Below are positions 1-5,819 of a DNA stretch of 5,819 nucleotides, in pieces. Source of the DNA: Candidatus Coatesiibacteriota bacterium (lineage in GTDB: Bacteria; RBG-13-66-14); NCBI GenBank assembly GCA_030631385.1, contig DAOVLG010000132.1, positions 1-5,819 on the forward strand, given 5' to 3'. The first letter of the stretch is position 1; each line of letters starts with the position of its first letter. The notes beneath the pieces are model-generated. The model was not told the DNA's origin. It saw only the letters and a program-made list of their open reading frames with translations, and did no database searches. A program made the position numbers and the translations under genes.

Positions 1-1028
1 CCGACGCCTCCTTCGTCATCGTCGGCGGAGCCGGCTTCTATGACGATGTGGAGTCGGGCGACGGTCTCTGGACACACGGCGGTACCAACGACCAGTGGCA
101 CATCTCCACCGAGGACGCCCACTCGCCGACCCACTCCTGGAAGTGCGGCGACACCGGCGAGGGAACCTACGACAACGACCAGGAATCCTGGATCAAGACC
201 TGCCCGATCTACGTGGACGCTGACCACGACGAGTTGAGCTTCTGGACCAGATACGAGCTGGAAACGGACTACGACTTCGTCTACCTCGACGTTTCCGTGG
301 CCGGGGGCGACTGGGTCCAAAGGGGGATCTTCAGCGGATCTAAACTGAAATGGACCAGGATGAGTCTCAATTTCTCCTCCTACGTCGACAACATCGTCGA
401 GGTGCGTTTCCGCTTCTCCTCCAGCAGCGACCGCGCCTTCGAGGGCTTCTACTTCGACGATTTCGGAGTGGACGAGGCGTCCTCGCTTGTCGGCTCCGTG
501 GCCTTCACCGGCGAGGCTGTGGACGAGGGCATCCTTCTACGCTGGCGGCCGAACGACCCGGCCGAGATTGCCGGGATCAACGTCCTTCGCGGCGAGGGTG
601 ACGCCTACGTCAGGTTGAATGAAGCGCCGTTGATCGGCATCCGTTACCTGGACATGGATGTTACCCCGGCTCTCGGCTACAGCTACAAACTGGAAGTCCT
701 GGGCGCCGACGGATCAACCCTCGTCTTCGGCCCCATCGAGGTGACCAGCCCGGCCAACGGCGCGCGGGGCACGATCCTGGACAGGTGCTATCCCTGCCCG
801 GCCGACACTCACACGACCGTCCCCTTCAGCCTGCCCGCCGAGGGCCACGTCCGAATCGAGGTGTACGACCTCGCCGGCAGGTTGGTGGAGACCCTCGTAA
901 ACGGTGAGTTCACTGCCGGTCGCCACGAGATCCACTGGCGAACGGACCGTGTCGCCAACGGCGTCTACCTGATCCGTCTGGCGAGTGGGAACGCGACGGT
1001 CACCCAGCGGATTGTTATATCCCGGTAA
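1..1028 (+). CDS. C-terminal part of a secreted multidomain protein (5' end outside window)
   Basis: The reading frame is already open at the window edge (first full codon at base 3) and ends at TAA 1026-1028, leaving 341 residues. Frame continuity shows the GTG at 48 is an internal valine. Three regions are visible. Residues 12-160 form a beta-rich domain (FYDDVESGDGLW, repeated aromatic and Asp residues, ending GFYFDDFGVDE) like the jelly-roll/MAM-like domains attached to secreted metallopeptidases such as immune inhibitor A. Residues 162-250 look like a fibronectin-III-type module. Residues 255-341 match the FlgD-like/sorting-type C-terminal domain (VRIEVYDLAGRLVETLV, AGRHEIHW, GVYLIRL). 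Such tails occur on exported proteins and in some phyla direct secretion or surface attachment. No catalytic domain is in the window, so a peptidase role is only a guess. Oddly, the usual YPNP of the tail reads CYPCP (Cys262, Cys265). It is followed by a terminator-like hairpin, so it is probably the last gene of its transcript. Confidence 0.85.
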   Translation, partial: DASFVIVGGAGFYDDVESGDGLWTHGGTNDQWHISTEDAHSPTHSWKCGDTGEGTYDNDQESWIKTCPIYVDADHDELSFWTRYELETDYDFVYLDVSVAGGDWVQRGIFSGSKLKWTRMSLNFSSYVDNIVEVRFRFSSSSDRAFEGFYFDDFGVDEASSLVGSVAFTGEAVDEGILLRWRPNDPAEIAGINVLRGEGDAYVRLNEAPLIGIRYLDMDVTPALGYSYKLEVLGADGSTLVFGPIEVTSPANGARGTILDRCYPCPADTHTTVPFSLPAEGHVRIEVYDLAGRLVETLVNGEFTAGRHEIHWRTDRVANGVYLIRLASGNATVTQRIVISR

Positions 1029-1049
1029 GGAAGAACTGAGGTAGCCCGT

Positions 1050-1073
1050 GGGAGCCTGTGGGCTTCCCCTTTT
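1050..1073 (+). terminator. Intrinsic terminator after the secreted-protein gene
   Basis: GGGAGCC (1050-1056) pairs with GGCTTCCC (1061-1068) around a four-base loop, with one bulged T at 1064. A C and then TTTT (1070-1073) follow. It begins 22 bases after the stop codon. The T tract is short, so efficiency may be moderate. An alternative stem AGCCC (1043-1047) with GGGCT (1060-1064) would compete with it. Confidence 0.6.
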
Positions 1074-1103
1074 CGCTATCGCAAACCCCGACGGGAGCGT
1101 TTC

Positions 1104-1132
1104 TTGACACCAACGGAAGGCCCTGGTAAGCT
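1104..1132 (+). promoter_or_regulatory. Sigma70-type promoter with extended -10 for the NYN gene
   Basis: A perfect -35 TTGACA (1104-1109) is followed by a 17-base spacer and -10 TAAGCT (1127-1132). A TG at 1124-1125 gives an extended -10 (TGGTAAGCT). The -10 hexamer itself matches the consensus at only three positions; the consensus -35, ideal spacing and TGn compensate. The expected transcript start is near 1139, giving a 5' leader of about 37 bases. It lies downstream of the terminator-like hairpin at 1050-1073, so the NYN gene appears to be independently transcribed. Confidence 0.65.
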
Positions 1133-1175
1133 AGGGCTCCTTAAACCGAATACAAAAGAATATCCGGGGTGAAAT

Positions 1176-1685
1176 ATGAAGGTCGCGCTATTCGTGGACG
1201 GCGTGAACATGTTCTACGCCCAGAAGAAGCTGGGATGGCACCTGGATTACAAACGCATCCTCCACTACTTCGTCCCCCACCCCAACGACCTCTACAACGC
1301 CTTCTACTACACCGGCGTGCAGAATCCCACCGAGACCAAGGAGGAGAACTTCCTCAACGCGCTGACGATGATGGGTTACACGGTGCGGAGAAAGAGGGTG
1401 AAGGTGATCTTCGACCTGGACTCGGGCGAGGAGATCCGCAAGGCCAACCTGGACACCGAGATGGTCGTTGACATGTTCAACACGGCGGACAACTACCAAC
1501 GTGGGATTATCTTCTCGGGCGACTCGGACTTCGAGCGGGCCCTGGAGCTTCTGCGCACCCGGGGCAAGGAGGTCATCGTCGTCTCGACCCGGGGGATGGT
1601 GGCCATCGAGCTGATAAATTCGGCGGACCGCTACTACGACCTGCAGTACCTGCGCGAGGAGTTCGAGAAGCTACCGGGCACCTAG
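1176..1685 (+). CDS. NYN domain (LabA/DUF88-type) PIN-like ribonuclease
   Basis: A complete 169-residue protein consisting of essentially one NYN domain. This is a PIN-fold, metal-dependent nuclease family thought to act on RNA. Visible family features are the N-terminal strand with FVDGVNMFY (Asp8, Asn11), the central KANLDTEMVVDM (Lys89, Asp93, Asp99) and IIFSGDSDFERAL (Asp116, Asp118), followed by RGKEVIVVS. The acidic cluster expected for metal binding is intact, so an active enzyme is likely, though its RNA target cannot be told. There is no OST-HTH or other RNA-binding tail, unlike longer LabA-like proteins. The start at ATG 1176 has GGTGA (1168-1172) three bases upstream, matching the anti-Shine-Dalgarno end, and the protein begins directly with the first strand of the fold. 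It is a single-gene transcript by its own promoter, converging on the TPR-like gene. Family assignment is firm, role is not. Confidence 0.9.
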   Translation: MKVALFVDGVNMFYAQKKLGWHLDYKRILHYFVPHPNDLYNAFYYTGVQNPTETKEENFLNALTMMGYTVRRKRVKVIFDLDSGEEIRKANLDTEMVVDMFNTADNYQRGIIFSGDSDFERALELLRTRGKEVIVVSTRGMVAIELINSADRYYDLQYLREEFEKLPGT

Positions 1686-1702
1686 TCTGTGTTTTATAGA
1701 GG

Positions 1703-1722
1703 CAAGGGGTTTAAACCCCTTG
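1703..1722. terminator. Perfect 20-base palindrome between convergent genes, probable bidirectional terminator
   Basis: The sequence is its own reverse complement: CAAGGGG, TTTAAA, CCCCTTG. As RNA it would fold identically from either strand, with a GC-rich stem of 7-8 pairs and a 4-6 base loop. It starts 17 bases after the NYN stop and lies past the end of the opposing gene. Neither flank has a good T tract, so termination may be weak or the hairpin may protect 3' ends instead. A dispersed intergenic repeat is a second possibility. Confidence 0.55.
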
Positions 1723-1729
1723 TATCATT

Positions 1730-1752
1730 AGGAGCGCCCCTAGGACGCTCCT
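1730..1752. terminator. Second hairpin in the convergent gap
   Basis: AGGAGCG (1730-1736) pairs with CGCTCCT (1746-1752) in a perfect seven-base stem around a nine-base loop that contains the palindrome CCTAGG (1739-1744). It is seven bases beyond the 20-base palindrome and 20 bases past the stop of the minus-strand gene, so it would be the first hairpin met by that transcript. There is no T tract on either side, so a terminator role is inferred from position only. Confidence 0.45.
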
Positions 1753-1772
1753 TCACCTTCCCCCGATAACCG

Positions 1773-2879
1773 TCAGTCATCGCCCGTGGGCTCAAAGCGC
1801 TCGGGCTTCGTCGTAGTCGGCGGTCGGCCCGTGTAGGGGTCGAGGCTCAGGTAATCCAACGCCTCGCGCAGGGTGAAGCCGGTCAGGGTGCACCGGATCC
1901 GCATGGTCGCCTTCCACCTGGGTCCCTCCCTGGAGCGGGCCGCGGCCAGAGCCTCCTCGATCAGGGCGCGCTCCCGCGCGGAGAGATCGGCGAAGGGATC
2001 GTCCAGCGCTTCGATCTCCGGCTCCTCTACACGGGCGAGGGACTCGCCCTCCAAACGCCGGGGTTCTTCCTCCTCAACCTTCGTCAACTCCGTCTCCGCC
2101 ACCTCGTAGGAGATCCGGTCGGCTAAGTGCAGGTACTCGCCCAGCTTAACCTCGGAGACCAGCGGTGCGTCCTCCAGGGGCGGGGGACCGAGCTCGAGCC
2201 TCTCACCCAGCATGGCGGCCAGTTCACCGGGGGCGCGACGCTCAGCCTCCATCTCGGCCGCCCCAACATCCCGCTGGGCGGTCCCGGGATCGCGGTAGGC
2301 CATCTCCCTCTCGTACTCGAGCACCCACTCCAGATCGTACGCGCGGTCCAACTCGCGGTCGAAGAGCACATCAACGGCCACCAGGGAGTCGGATCCCGCC
2401 TGCGCCCCGTACCCCCGCAACCTCACCGCCGTGGCGTAGCGAAAGCCCTCGGGCGAGACGAGGTTCCGGGCGATCTGATCCAATACCATCTCACCCAACC
2501 GGTCCCACCGGAAGACGTCCTCCTCGGGGCCGAGGGTAACCAGCTCATCGAGCACCTGGCAAGCGTCCCCGTATCTCCCCTGCTCCAGAAGCAGGGTGCT
2601 CCAGAGCAGCAGAAGTTCGCCCTTCATCTCGCCGTCATGGTAGGTGTAGGCGAAGGTTACCAGGGTGAGGGCCCCCTCGAAATCGCCATCCCGGTGAGCC
2701 TCGACGGCGAGATCCAGCAGGCGTTCCGTTTCGTCGGCGCCCAGGTTGCCGAAGAAGATGGTGGCCTTCACATCGCCGTACACCTCCACCGTCTTAACGT
2801 TCAGGAGCACCGCCAGGACACCGGCCCCCAGGGTGAGGCATACGAGCGCGATGATGAGGAAGAGGCGCTTTCCGGCCAT
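1773..2879 (-). CDS. Membrane-anchored TPR-like protein of unknown function
   Basis: I do not recognise this 368-residue protein. Lys4 and Arg5 precede one hydrophobic segment (about residues 6-27), which suggests a signal anchor with the rest outside the cytoplasm. Residues 50-120 hold two helix pairs of TPR type (AHRDGDFEGALTLVTFAY; LLLEQGRYGDACQVLDEL). Residues 140-230 are mixed, and 261-300 are very acidic (15 Asp/Glu in 40) and probably disordered. Residues 300-350 form a more ordered helical end (ERALIEEALAAA, FTLREALDYLSLDP) before a Pro/Thr-rich tail. Cys14 lies inside the hydrophobic run without a lipobox, so a lipoprotein is unlikely. I chose ATG at 2879, with AGG six bases upstream. 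The frame is open to a TTG at 2966, but that TTG is the -35 box and would add 29 non-hydrophobic residues before the membrane segment. A scaffold or interaction role is a guess from the TPRs. The gene shares its promoter region with priA. Confidence 0.8.
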   Translation of the reverse strand: MAGKRLFLIIALVCLTLGAGVLAVLLNVKTVEVYGDVKATIFFGNLGADETERLLDLAVEAHRDGDFEGALTLVTFAYTYHDGEMKGELLLLWSTLLLEQGRYGDACQVLDELVTLGPEEDVFRWDRLGEMVLDQIARNLVSPEGFRYATAVRLRGYGAQAGSDSLVAVDVLFDRELDRAYDLEWVLEYEREMAYRDPGTAQRDVGAAEMEAERRAPGELAAMLGERLELGPPPLEDAPLVSEVKLGEYLHLADRISYEVAETELTKVEEEEPRRLEGESLARVEEPEIEALDDPFADLSARERALIEEALAAARSREGPRWKATMRIRCTLTGFTLREALDYLSLDPYTGRPPTTTKPERFEPTGDD

Positions 2880-2911
2880 TACGAACCTACACAACGGATT
2901 AGGGGAGAACT

Positions 2912-2940
2912 TTGACCCGCCCGTTACACCGTTGCATAAT
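2912..2940 (+). promoter_or_regulatory. Promoter of priA
   Basis: -35 TTGACC (2912-2917), a 17-base spacer and -10 CATAAT (2935-2940) give five of six matches in each box. The expected transcript start is near 2947, about 30 bases before the priA ATG. The -10 box overlaps by three bases the -10 of the opposing promoter, and the -35 lies in the leader of the minus-strand gene. Confidence 0.7.
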
Positions 2941-2966
2941 CTACCAGACGCGGGGAAAACGGTCAA
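2938..2966 (-). promoter_or_regulatory. Divergent promoter of the TPR-like gene
   Basis: Read on the minus strand: -35 TTGACC (2966-2961), a 17-base spacer and -10 TAGATT (2943-2938, four of six matches), with TG at 2946-2945 making an extended -10. The expected start is near 2931, giving a leader of about 50 bases before ATG 2879. Its -35 sits in the priA leader just before the priA ribosome binding site. The two promoters cannot hold open complexes at the same time because their -10 boxes share 2938-2940. Confidence 0.6.
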
Positions 2967-2968
2967 CC

Positions 2969-2973
2969 GGAGA
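2969..2973 (+). promoter_or_regulatory. Ribosome binding site that fixes the priA start
   Basis: GGAGA lies three bases before ATG 2977. It supports this start over the upstream in-frame ATG at 2746, which lies inside the opposite-strand gene and upstream of the priA promoter. It also argues against the in-frame TTG at 2932, which overlaps the spacer and would be upstream of the transcript start. Confidence 0.65.
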
Positions 2974-2976
2974 CCG

Positions 2977-5403
2977 ATGAGTCGAGAAAACCACCCAATC
3001 TACCTCGAAGTAGCCCTGAACCTGGATCTTCGCCAACCCCTCACCTATATCCTCCCCCCGGGAATGCGGGCCGAGGTGGGCGCCCGGGTCCACGTACCCC
3101 TCAGGAGCCGGAGCGCGATGGGCTTCGTGGTGGCCATCTCCGGGGAGCCGCCTCCGGGGATAGATCCGGCCTCGATCCTCGGCGTAAAATCCGTGTTGGA
3201 CGAAAGACCACTGCTCGACGAGAAGAGGCTCATCCTGGGACGTTGGACCGCCGAGTACTACCACGAGCCCCTGGGGGTCACCCTGGCGGCCATGCTCCCC
3301 GTGGGGACCCGGACGCGCCGCCTGTACCACCACGGTCCCCTGGGACCGCCCCTGGACTTGGCCGGGGTCATCGCGGAGATCTGGAACCGGCTCGCGGAGG
3401 GACCGGTTAATAAGCGCAGGCTGATCCATGGTCTGGGTAAGGGGGCCGGCGCCACGTTGGACCGCCTGGTACTCGAGGGACACCTGCGCAGTTGGGATGA
3501 GCCGCTGGCACCCCCCGTGACCCCGAAGGAGAATCTCGCCGTCCGTCTAATCGCCGACCCACCGCCGGAGTTGGAGGAGTTCGCCAAGCGCTCCCCGGCC
3601 GGGGCCCGCGCCCTCTCCTTTCTCATCGCCCACACCGCGGGCCGGGACGCCGTCTGGGCCGCCGAGGTATGCCGACTGGCTGGCGTTGGCTATTCCACCC
3701 TCCACTCTCTGGTGCGGAAAAAACTCGTGAAGCTGTTCCCCGTAGACCGGTTAGACGAACAAGACCCCGCCCCCCCTCCAAGGCACAGACTCACCGCCGA
3801 GCAACACAGGGCCCTGGACTGGGTAACCAACTCACTGGGCGGGTACGGCTCCCTCCTCCTCGAAGGGGTGACCGGTTCGGGGAAAACCGAGGTATATCTG
3901 AGGGCCACCGAAGCCTGTCTCGCCGAGGGCCGCGGCGTAATCATCCTGGTTCCCGAGATCGCCCTGACGGCCCAACTGATGCGCCTGTTTCGGCGGTGGT
4001 TCGGGGATAAGGTCGCCCTCCTGCACTCACGACAGGGGCACGCCCAGCGACGCTCGGAGTGGCTCCGCCTCCGGAAAGGGAAGGCGAAGGTCGCGCTGGG
4101 CCCGCGTTCCGCGGTGTTCGCACCGGTGAAGAATCTCGGTCTGCTGGTGATCGACGAGGAGCATGAGGATGCCTACAAACAACAGGACCAACCCCGGTAC
4201 CACGCCCGGGAGGTGGCGGCCAAGCGCTGTCGCCTCGAGGGGGCGACCCTCCTCATGGGCAGCGCCACTCCAAGCGTCTGGACGGAGAGGCTGGTCCGGG
4301 AAGGCCGGATCGAACGTCTAAGGCTCACCCAGAGGGTGGACGGGGCCGGCTTCCCCACGGTACAGCTGGTGGACATGCGTGGTCGGCCCAGGGACCGGCT
4401 CGTGCCGACCGAGTTGCTGGAGGCCCTCAACCACGAGATCGGTAAGGGACGGCAGGCGATAATCCTCCTCAACCGCCGCGGCTTCGCCACCCGGGTCCAG
4501 TGCGAGACCTGCGGGTACATCCCCACCTGCCCGGGCTGCGGTATCCCGCTGGTGCTCCACGAGCCCGGCGGAGAGCTGCACTGCCACCACTGCGGGTACA
4601 GGGTGCACAAGCCCCGCGTCTGTCCCTCGTGCGGCAACCGGGACGTCCTGAGAAACCTTGGCGCCGGCACCCAGCGGGTGGAGCGGGAGCTGGCGCACCA
4701 GTTGCCCTTCGCCCGCGTCGCCCGCCTGGACACCGATTCCACCACCGGGGCGGCGGGACACGAGAGGGTCCTCTCCCGTTTCGCCACCGGACAGGCCGAC
4801 ATCCTCCTCGGCACCCAGATGGTGGCGAAGGGGTTACATTTCCCCCGGGTAACGCTGGTCGGGGTCCTCCGGGCCGACGCCGGTTTGGCCATCCCCGACT
4901 TCCGCGCCGCCGAGCGGACCTTCACCCTCTTGAGCCAGGTCATCGGTCGGGCCGGGCGTGGGGTCTGGCCCGGAAGGGCGATTTTAGCCGCCTATACTCC
5001 CGAGCACTACGCCGTGCGGGCGGCGGTGAGCGGGGATCACCATCTGTTCCTTACCGAGGAGCTCAATCACCGTCGCCTGGGTAACTGGCCCCCCTTCGTC
5101 CGCCTGACCTCGCTGGTATTCTCGGCGGAGAAGGCGGATCCCGCCCTGAAGCTGGCGGTGAAGACCAAGAAGGTCATCCAAACAGCCCTGCGCGAAGCCG
5201 GTTTCGATGAGCAGCAGCTCCAACTCCTCGGCCCGGCCCCCGCACCCCTGCAGCGTCTGGCAAACCGTTGGCGTTTCCAGCTCCTGGTCAAGGCCTCGAG
5301 CGGCGCGGCGCTCACGGCGGCGGTGGAAACGGCCATCAAGACGGCGGGATCGGGTGGAACGGTTCGCCTCACCGTGGACGTTGATCCGGTCTCACTGATG
5401 TAG
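2977..5403 (+). CDS. priA: Primosomal protein N' (PriA), replication restart 3'-5' helicase
   Basis: PriA binds stalled or collapsed forks in the cytoplasm, unwinds the lagging arm using ATP and starts reloading of the replicative helicase. The 808-residue protein is complete and close to the longer family members. In order: the 3'-end-binding domain (about 1-110: IYLEVALNLDLRQPLTYILP, VGARVHVPL, ending EYYHEPLGVTLAAMLPVG); a winged-helix region and a second HTH-like stretch (about 125-255); then the helicase core. Walker A is GVTGSGKT (297-304, Lys303), Walker B is DEEH (393-396), motif III is GSATPS (428-433). All eight zinc cysteines are present (509, 512, 518, 521, 536, 539, 549, 552), spaced x2, x5, x2, x14, x2, x9, x2 as is canonical. 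GTQMVAKG (612-619) and QVIGRAGR (654-661) are motifs V and VI. The C-terminal domain runs to LTVDVDPVSLM. The start at ATG 2977 leaves the usual short lead before the first conserved strand. No def or fmt follows, unlike a common gene order. Confidence 0.97.
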   Translation: MSRENHPIYLEVALNLDLRQPLTYILPPGMRAEVGARVHVPLRSRSAMGFVVAISGEPPPGIDPASILGVKSVLDERPLLDEKRLILGRWTAEYYHEPLGVTLAAMLPVGTRTRRLYHHGPLGPPLDLAGVIAEIWNRLAEGPVNKRRLIHGLGKGAGATLDRLVLEGHLRSWDEPLAPPVTPKENLAVRLIADPPPELEEFAKRSPAGARALSFLIAHTAGRDAVWAAEVCRLAGVGYSTLHSLVRKKLVKLFPVDRLDEQDPAPPPRHRLTAEQHRALDWVTNSLGGYGSLLLEGVTGSGKTEVYLRATEACLAEGRGVIILVPEIALTAQLMRLFRRWFGDKVALLHSRQGHAQRRSEWLRLRKGKAKVALGPRSAVFAPVKNLGLLVIDEEHEDAYKQQDQPRYHAREVAAKRCRLEGATLLMGSATPSVWTERLVREGRIERLRLTQRVDGAGFPTVQLVDMRGRPRDRLVPTELLEALNHEIGKGRQAIILLNRRGFATRVQCETCGYIPTCPGCGIPLVLHEPGGELHCHHCGYRVHKPRVCPSCGNRDVLRNLGAGTQRVERELAHQLPFARVARLDTDSTTGAAGHERVLSRFATGQADILLGTQMVAKGLHFPRVTLVGVLRADAGLAIPDFRAAERTFTLLSQVIGRAGRGVWPGRAILAAYTPEHYAVRAAVSGDHHLFLTEELNHRRLGNWPPFVRLTSLVFSAEKADPALKLAVKTKKVIQTALREAGFDEQQLQLLGPAPAPLQRLANRWRFQLLVKASSGAALTAAVETAIKTAGSGGTVRLTVDVDPVSLM

Positions 5404-5407
5404 CTCC

Positions 5408-5436
5408 TTGACCGGCAACCGGGGCAACGGTATACT
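5408..5436 (+). promoter_or_regulatory. Promoter of the prepilin gene
   Basis: -35 TTGACC (5408-5413), a 17-base spacer and -10 TATACT (5431-5436) give five of six matches in each box. It begins only four bases after the priA stop codon. The expected start near 5443 gives a leader of about 27 bases. The spacer contains GGCAAC twice (5414-5419 and 5423-5428), nine bases apart. No terminator separates priA from this promoter, so some read-through from priA is likely. Confidence 0.75.
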
Positions 5437-5458
5437 CGTTCGTGTGTTTCGAATCCTC

Positions 5459-5464
5459 GAGGAG
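5459..5464 (+). promoter_or_regulatory. Ribosome binding site of the prepilin gene
   Basis: GAGGAG ends five bases before ATG 5470, an ideal spacing. No other start codon occurs in frame between the priA stop and this ATG, so the start is well determined. Confidence 0.75.
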
Positions 5465-5469
5465 CACCG

Positions 5470-5819
5470 ATGAAGAGCCCCTTCAGCCGATTCTGGAAGC
5501 ACCTGGGGAAAATCTTCGGCGTCCACGGCCTGACCCTCATTGAGCTGATGATCGTGCTGGTCATCATCGCGATCCTCATCGCCATCGCCGTGCCCAACAT
5601 CATTGACTACATCTCCGACGCCAACCGCACCGCCTGCATCACCAACCAGTCGAACCTCGAGGTCGAGATCGCGCGCTACAAGTCCACCCATCCCGGAGCC
5701 CGGATCGGTCCCGCCGGAGCCCGGCTCTGCGATCCCAACGCCCACCCCAACGCCCAGGAGCTGATGGCCAACTCCTCCAGCCCGGATAACATCCGTCGGA
5801 TGCTAACCTGTCCGGAAGC
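5470..5819 (+). CDS. Type IV prepilin / pseudopilin with N-terminal methylation motif (3' end outside window)
   Basis: The first 116 residues of a pilin-like protein, open at the window edge. A 20-residue basic leader (Arg7, Lys10, Lys14) ends in Gly20, followed by LTLIELMIVLVIIAILIAIAVP. Prepilin peptidase would cut after Gly20 and methylate Leu21. Glu25 is the conserved +5 glutamate needed for assembly, and Pro43 sits at the usual kink. The helix runs on through NIIDYISDANRTACITNQSNLEVEIARYK, the typical N-terminal spine of small pilins and type II secretion pseudopilins. A Gly/Pro/Ala-rich segment follows (about residues 74-90). The fragment ends in LTCPEA, which resembles the start of the CP-x-GG-x-Y element near the C-terminus of many minor pilins, so perhaps only a short part is missing. 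The protein would sit in the inner membrane until assembled. The sequence does not tell a structural pilin from a T2SS/competence pseudopilin. Leader length is on the long side. It has its own strong promoter. Confidence 0.92.
   Translation, partial: MKSPFSRFWKHLGKIFGVHGLTLIELMIVLVIIAILIAIAVPNIIDYISDANRTACITNQSNLEVEIARYKSTHPGARIGPAGARLCDPNAHPNAQELMANSSSPDNIRRMLTCPE

Noticed and set aside
2829..2840. Possible lipobox around Cys14 of the TPR-like protein
   Set aside because: The residues before Cys14 (A-L-V) do not fit a lipobox and the hydrophobic run continues about 13 residues past it, so a transmembrane anchor fits better.
2127..2915. Open frame of 262 codons on the + strand
   Set aside because: Antisense shadow of the minus-strand gene; the minus frame has the membrane segment, TPR-like helices, promoter and RBS, while this one shows no domain.
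2892..2934. Inverted repeat CAACGG ... CCGTTG in the priA divergent region
   Set aside because: Only six bases with a 31-base gap; such pairs are expected by chance and it overlaps promoter elements without symmetry to either.
2880..2966. A 29-residue N-terminal extension of the minus-strand gene from TTG 2966
   Set aside because: The TTG is the first triplet of its -35 box and lies upstream of the predicted transcript start. The extension would bury the signal anchor.
2746..2976. An 77-codon N-terminal extension of priA from an upstream in-frame ATG
   Set aside because: It lies antisense inside the TPR-like gene and upstream of the priA promoter, and PriA homology starts only after ATG 2977.
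4173..4943. Open frame of 256 codons on the - strand
   Set aside because: It is opposite the helicase core of priA and shows only Arg/Ser/Pro-rich composition typical of antisense frames in GC-rich genes.
5404..5469. Terminator for priA before the prepilin gene
   Set aside because: No stable hairpin with a T tract is present; the space is occupied by the prepilin promoter and leader.

Overview
The window is ordinary, densely packed bacterial chromosome, GC-rich by eye. It holds five protein genes and short intergenic gaps of 66 to 147 bases; no stretch over 300 bases lacks a gene. There are no RNA genes, CRISPR arrays, insertion sequences or phage genes. The mix is a secreted protein with a FlgD-like/sorting-type C-terminal domain, a stand-alone NYN nuclease, an 808-residue PriA and a type IV prepilin. 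It points to a Gram-negative-type bacterium, possibly one of the uncultured phyla whose secreted proteins often end in such domains (Coatesbacteria, Eisenbacteria or FCB-group lineages). That placement is inference and low confidence.

Layout. Bases 1-1028 (+) are the 3' part of a large secreted protein, ending at a hairpin with a short T tract. A strong extended -10 promoter then drives a 169-residue NYN/LabA-like RNase (1176-1685, +). Two tandem hairpins, one a perfect 20-base palindrome, separate it from a convergent gene (1773-2879, -) for an unrecognised membrane-anchored TPR-like protein. That gene and priA (2977-5403, +) diverge from a 97-base region. In it, two promoters face away from each other and share three bases of their -10 boxes. 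Directly after the priA stop lies a near-consensus promoter for a type IV prepilin/pseudopilin (5470 to the window end, +), which is cut off.

The genes do not form one pathway: replication restart, RNA processing, surface or secreted proteins and a pilus component simply sit together. Four promoters can be read, and all share the form TTGAC(A/C), exactly 17 bases, then a -10 box. This supports the chosen starts. I found no convincing undescribed system. The items most worth a second look are the overlapping divergent promoter of priA and the TPR-like gene, the unrecognised TPR-like protein itself, and the paired hairpins between the convergent genes.
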